The notes under the pieces were generated by a model, which did no database searches, was not told the DNA's origin, and saw only the letters and a program-made list of their open reading frames with translations. A stretch of DNA of 54,217 nucleotides, taken from positions 1 through 54,217 of the forward strand of contig JARIGN010000002.1 of NCBI GenBank assembly GCA_029288835.1, given 5' to 3'. Shown one piece after another: positions 50,922 to 54,217 of the stretch (position 1 is the stretch's first letter; each line of letters begins with the position of its first letter). The stretch is from Candidatus Kaiserbacteria bacterium (GTDB lineage Bacteria > Patescibacteriota > Minisyncoccia > Phycocordibacterales > Phycocordibacteraceae). The translations under genes were made by a program, and so were the position numbers.

Positions 50922-51899
50922 CTATATTACCTCCCGCACCCCATACCTCCTCTCCTTCCCCGACGTGTTATAGAAAATGCGCAGGAGTAAGTCGATGATT
51001 ATGCCGAAGCTGAACAGCATGATTGCCATGAGTAAAAAGAAAAAGGTGAGGAAGAACCAGCCGTTGTGGTTTACATGCACGCCGAGGGCGAGCTTTTGGT
51101 ATGCGGTGATGATAAAAGAGGCAATCGCGAGAGCAAAGGAGAGCAGCCCAAGGTATCCATAGAAATGAAACGGCCGGTCTGCATATTTATACAAAAACCA
51201 TATATAGATAAGGTCGATGAAACCGCGCAGCGCTTTCCCATAGCCATATTTGCTCGTTCCGTTTTTGCGCGGACGGTCATTGACCGGAAGCTCGCCGATG
51301 CGAAATCCTTTCCACCGCAAGAGCGCGAGAATATAGCGATGCATCTCACCATGCAGCTCAAGCTGCTCAAGCGCTTCGCGACGATACACGCGCAGCATGC
51401 AGCCTGAGTCGTGGATGTGGTCATTAATAAAAAGTTTTCGCAGGCTGCGGGCTGCGCGTGAAATTATCCGAATACCTTTTCGATCGTTACGCTCGGTCCT
51501 CCATCCTGCCACGACATCTAAATCATTTTCCTCGAGCTCGCGCAAAAGCTTCGGAATATCCTGCGGGTCATTTTGCCCGTCTCCGTCGAGCGAAACCACA
51601 AGCTCACCACGCGCCGCAGAAAATCCTGCGTCAAGCGCAGTGGACTGCCCATAGCGGCGCGTCAGCGAAAGCACCCGGACCAAATCATCCTGTGCAGCAA
51701 TCTTCTGTATCTGCTGAAGCGAGTCATCCGAGCTTCCATCATTCACATAGATAATTTCATACGGTCGCTCAAGCGCGTTGAGCACCTGCACGAGCTCTGC
51801 ATGCAGCGGCGCGATATTGCCGTCTTCGTTATAAATAGGAATGACGACGGAAAGCTCAGGCTCTGTGGTGCGTGGAGAGGTCGCCGAAATCTTGCTCAT
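50922..51899 (-). CDS. Family 2 glycosyltransferase (ArnC/DPM1-like)
   Basis: A 325-residue GT-A enzyme: LSVVIPIYNEDGNIAPLHAEL, IYVNDGSSDDSL, ARGELVVSLDGDGQNDPQDIP (DXD-like), GWRTERNDRKGIRIISRAARSLRKLF and two C-terminal helices (about 235-258 and 272-298). Such enzymes load a sugar onto undecaprenyl phosphate at the inner membrane. It is divergent from the LabN gene, and an ArnT-like transferase is nearby. TATACC lies 9 nt before ATG. The sugar is unknown. Confidence 0.92.
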   Translation of the reverse strand: MSKISATSPRTTEPELSVVIPIYNEDGNIAPLHAELVQVLNALERPYEIIYVNDGSSDDSLQQIQKIAAQDDLVRVLSLTRRYGQSTALDAGFSAARGELVVSLDGDGQNDPQDIPKLLRELEENDLDVVAGWRTERNDRKGIRIISRAARSLRKLFINDHIHDSGCMLRVYRREALEQLELHGEMHRYILALLRWKGFRIGELPVNDRPRKNGTSKYGYGKALRGFIDLIYIWFLYKYADRPFHFYGYLGLLSFALAIASFIITAYQKLALGVHVNHNGWFFLTFFFLLMAIMLFSFGIIIDLLLRIFYNTSGKERRYGVREVI

Positions 51900-51956
51900 G
51901 TCTCGAATGGTATACTAAGCGAAATTAAACGACAAACGTTTGCAACGCATATCGTA

Positions 51957-52280
51957 ATGACGCCCGATTCCCTTCATTTGCTTCTCGCTACACTCCTCAA
52001 CCCTTGGGTCATCATCGGCTTCTTCGGGCAGTTCGTATTCTTTTTGCGCTTCATCGTGCAGTGGATCGTGAGCGAAAAAAACGAGCGCGTCGTAGTGCCG
52101 CTTTCCTTTTGGTATCTCTCTATCGCGGGCTCCATCATCATCCTCATTTATTCTATTCACATACGCGACATCGTCTTTAGTACCGCACAAGTCGCGTCGC
52201 TCTTTATTTATGGAAGGAATTTGAGGTTCGAGGCGAAACTCCGAAAAGCGAAACATCCTCTCCCTGGTACAGAGGCGTAA
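51957..52280 (+). CDS. Small LabN-domain membrane protein
   Basis: A 107-residue protein with three helices (about 8-28, 40-58 and 66-86) and the lipid-A-biosynthesis N-terminal (LAB_N) motif: GFFGQFVFFLRFIVQWIVSEKNERVVVPLSFWYLSIAGS. Relatives commonly neighbour GT2 and ArnT-like genes and may help move or present lipid-linked sugars. Its last 25 codons overlap the 3' end of the ArnT-like gene by 77 bp on the opposite strand. Confidence 0.86.
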   Translation: MTPDSLHLLLATLLNPWVIIGFFGQFVFFLRFIVQWIVSEKNERVVVPLSFWYLSIAGSIIILIYSIHIRDIVFSTAQVASLFIYGRNLRFEAKLRKAKHPLPGTEA

Positions 52281-53763
52281 AGGAGAATTCGGGAAGCGCG
52301 GAAGCAAGAGTGTTTTGTGGAGTGGTCGTGATGACCATTGCGCCGAGGGTCGGCTCGCTTGAGGTGCTTAAAAGATAAATGTACCGGTTTGGCGTTGAGG
52401 AAAGCGCGCTGTAGTAGAGAATGGTACCCAGGTCACTGTCATTATAGGTATACACGAGCGGGTTTGGTCCCGATGCTTTTATCATTTGCCCAATGTACTG
52501 CTCTTCAAAGGTGTACTCGTCTTGCCAGTGATAATAAGGGCTGATGTGCAGCACATTTTGTGTAGTCGCATACGCGCATACGGCGAACGTAACTACCACG
52601 ATAGCAAGGACTGCTCGGCGCTCCTCAGGATATTTCTCGAAAAGTTTCCATACTTCTGCACCTACGAGCGCAAGAAAGACGGCGAGAAACGGATAGAGCG
52701 GAATGAGATAGCTAAGCGCCTTTGTTTGGGAATTCAGCATGATTCCCATAATGGTGAGGACGGTAAAAAGTGAGGCGAGGCACACGTCTCGCGAGAGGCG
52801 CGGCATCTTTTTCCAAAGCAGTCCTAGCGCAAGCAAACCAAAAAAGAATAGCTCCGCCCACGGTGCGGCATAGTTTAAGAAATAGGTGAGGTAGTCGGTA
52901 TTACTCGGGCCGACTCCTTGGCCAAAGATATTATTTGAAACGCGCGCAAGCACTTCCATACCGAGGTAGCTATCCCAAAAGGCTTCGCCGAAGCGAATAG
53001 TTTCATAGAAATGCCATGGCACCATCACGACGAGCGCTGCTAAAGCACCAAGCCAAAAAAATTTATCTCGAAAGAAACGGAAATTCCTACTGGCAAGTGC
53101 ATAGCTCCCCACCGCCACTATGGCAAAGCCTGCTATGACATTTTTTGAAAGAACAGCGAGGCCAAAAAATATTCCAGCCGCCACATACCACACCGCTCTA
53201 TTTTTCTTCCACGCTCCCGTTTTTTCTTTTCGCTCTTCTTTTCCATTTTCTTTTTGTTTTTCTGCGGAAGGCTGCGTACGCAAAAACGCATAAAATGTTG
53301 CCGTGATAAAAAGAGACACCAAAATATCGAAACGCACCTGGCGCCCCGGTTCCATGAATGCCGTGGTGGTGGCGAGAATGCCACCGGCCAGAAGTGCTGC
53401 CCCGCTACCTACTGCCTCAAAGCATATGAGCATCACAACGAGGATGGTAAGAACTGCAGCACTCACGCTTGAAAGCCGCATGGCAAATTCGCTACCGGTT
53501 AGCGGTGCGAATACTTTCGTATCCACATCATTTATCCAAATCAAAAGGGGCGGCTTGCGCCAAAAGGGCGATCCTAAATAGGTTAAGGAGAGATAGTTTT
53601 CGTGCGCGAGGGATTCGTTGGTTACCTGGGCATAGGTGGCTTCGTCATAATCCTGAAAGGGTTCACGGCCGAGGTGATACAACAAAAGCAGCGCGGAAGA
53701 AAGAAGTATCACTACGACGAACGCTGGATAGAGGTATTTTTTATGTACCGCAAAGAAATTCAT
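52204..53763 (-). CDS. ArnT/PMT-like (GT39 family) membrane glycosyltransferase
   Basis: A 519-residue polytopic GT-C enzyme: helix 1 (8-28), then the GT39 loop LGREPFQDYDEATYAQV with the catalytic Asp-Glu region, WRKPPLLIWI, about ten more helices and a C-terminal soluble domain. A Lys/Glu-rich cytoplasmic loop is near 170-190. It moves a sugar from undecaprenyl phosphate to an acceptor (protein or glycolipid) outside. ATG 53763 is preferred; ATG 53790 is possible. Confidence 0.88.
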   Translation of the reverse strand: MNFFAVHKKYLYPAFVVVILLSSALLLLYHLGREPFQDYDEATYAQVTNESLAHENYLSLTYLGSPFWRKPPLLIWINDVDTKVFAPLTGSEFAMRLSSVSAAVLTILVVMLICFEAVGSGAALLAGGILATTTAFMEPGRQVRFDILVSLFITATFYAFLRTQPSAEKQKENGKEERKEKTGAWKKNRAVWYVAAGIFFGLAVLSKNVIAGFAIVAVGSYALASRNFRFFRDKFFWLGALAALVVMVPWHFYETIRFGEAFWDSYLGMEVLARVSNNIFGQGVGPSNTDYLTYFLNYAAPWAELFFFGLLALGLLWKKMPRLSRDVCLASLFTVLTIMGIMLNSQTKALSYLIPLYPFLAVFLALVGAEVWKLFEKYPEERRAVLAIVVVTFAVCAYATTQNVLHISPYYHWQDEYTFEEQYIGQMIKASGPNPLVYTYNDSDLGTILYYSALSSTPNRYIYLLSTSSEPTLGAMVITTTPQNTLASALPEFSFTPLYQGEDVSLFGVSPRTSNSFHK

Positions 53764-53812
53764 ACTTTTCGTTGTTGTGCAGTTTACCATTTTAGGATAC
53801 GCCGCAATACGC

Positions 53813-53818
53813 TATGCT
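53813..53818 (+). promoter_or_regulatory. -10 box of the alkyladenine glycosylase gene
   Basis: TATGCT ends 6 nt before ATG 53825, again leaving no leader. Confidence 0.45.
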
Positions 53819-53824
53819 ACCGGC

Positions 53825-54217
53825 ATGGCGAAGGCAGGAAAAATACTTGCAAAGGAATGGTTCGCGGGAGATGCGGTTGAGCTTGCGCCAAAGCTTTTAG
53901 GAAAAATAGTGAAGCATGGCGAATGCGCCGGCATCATCGTCGAGACGGAAGCATACACCACCGACGCAGCCTCCCATGCCTTCCGCATTACCCCACGCAG
54001 CGCAATGCTCCGCGACACCTACGGCATGTGGTATGTCTATTTCACCTATGGCATGCATTTTTGTGCGAACGTCACGACGAACAAAGGCGGAACGGGCGCG
54101 GTGCTGATTCGGGCAGTTGAACCAATAGAAGGTATAGAAAAAATGAGGGAGCGACGAAGCAAAGGTTCATCTAATAAGAATAAGGTGCTTTCTCTGCGAG
54201 AGCTAACGAATGGACCC
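53825..54217 (+). CDS. Alkyladenine (3-methyladenine) DNA glycosylase, truncated by the window edge
   Basis: The first 131 residues of an AAG/MPG-family base-excision enzyme. KILAKEWFAGDAVELAPKLLG, IIVETEAYTTDAASHAF with the catalytic Glu region, RSAMLRDTYGMWYVYFTYGMHFCANV and GAVLIRAVEPIEG all match. It removes alkylated purines. The 3' part, including the last DNA-binding strands, lies beyond 54217. Divergent from the ArnT-like gene. Confidence 0.9.
   Translation, partial: MAKAGKILAKEWFAGDAVELAPKLLGKIVKHGECAGIIVETEAYTTDAASHAFRITPRSAMLRDTYGMWYVYFTYGMHFCANVTTNKGGTGAVLIRAVEPIEGIEKMRERRSKGSSNKNKVLSLRELTNGP

Noticed and set aside
51573..51956. Upstream extension of the LabN protein
   Set aside because: It runs antisense through the GT2 gene; the LabN domain begins right after ATG 51957.

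Overview
The window looks like a chromosomal segment of a Patescibacteria/CPR bacterium, most likely a Parcubacteria (Paceibacteria) lineage. This is an inference from gene content, gene style and architecture, because no rRNA is present. The signs are compact genes with many ATGA overlaps, type IV pilus (T4P) operons of the CPR kind (PilM-N-O plus a small membrane protein), GatC-GatA without GatB beside it, a divergent NAD-dependent ligase, a lone malic enzyme, and many genes that seem to lack a 5' leader.

Layout. 1-8029: minus-strand operon of histidine kinase, receiver protein, PilB-type ATPase, PilC-type platform and four prepilins. 8117-10104: membrane protein, GIY-YIG protein and FAD oxidoreductase. 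10216-17719: small metabolic and hypothetical genes (SDR, TspO, 6-phosphogluconolactonase-like, COG3323, RibD/DHFR-like), a secreted propeller/FN3/peptidoglycan-binding protein, tRNA-fMet and a HEPN-like membrane protein. 17740-22381: gatA, gatC, a possible small structured RNA, a solitary PemK/MazF toxin and ligA. 22448-25670: minor prepilins and prepilin peptidase. 25778-28381: a plus-strand PEP-CTERM gene and an O-antigen-ligase-like/TPR gene. 28443-36477: major pilin and the second, fuller T4P operon (pilM, N, O, small protein, pilB, receiver, pilT, pilC). 36500-42564: comF, tRNA-Ser, small membrane proteins, Nudix, malic enzyme, recG. 42623-47119: dihydroorotate dehydrogenase, dihydroorotase, a lysozyme-like protein, a RelB/YafQ module, tRNA-Ile(UAU) and two small membrane proteins. 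47184-50302: ftsH, smpB and tmRNA. 50409-54217: membrane protein, a GT2/LabN/ArnT-like glycosylation set and a truncated alkyladenine glycosylase.

How it fits together. Two T4P-type machines, each with an embedded receiver protein, share one visible prepilin peptidase. The Wzy-like/TPR protein lies between the minor pilins and the major pilin and could glycosylate pilins. The GT2-LabN-ArnT set could supply and transfer undecaprenyl-linked sugars. SmpB, tmRNA and FtsH form a ribosome-rescue and membrane-proteolysis neighbourhood.

Two styles of gene start occur. Many native-looking genes have a -10 hexamer ending only 6-7 nt before the start codon, which implies leaderless mRNA. Four genes in the 42.6-47.1 kb region instead have GGAGG exactly 5 nt before ATG; three of them also have an extended -10, and the transcription units end in hairpins with a C-interrupted T tract. 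The most unusual items are the orphan PEP-CTERM gene inside the pilus region, the pervasive leaderless layout, the structured RNA candidate beside the solitary toxin, the degenerate LigA, and tRNA-Ile(UAU).
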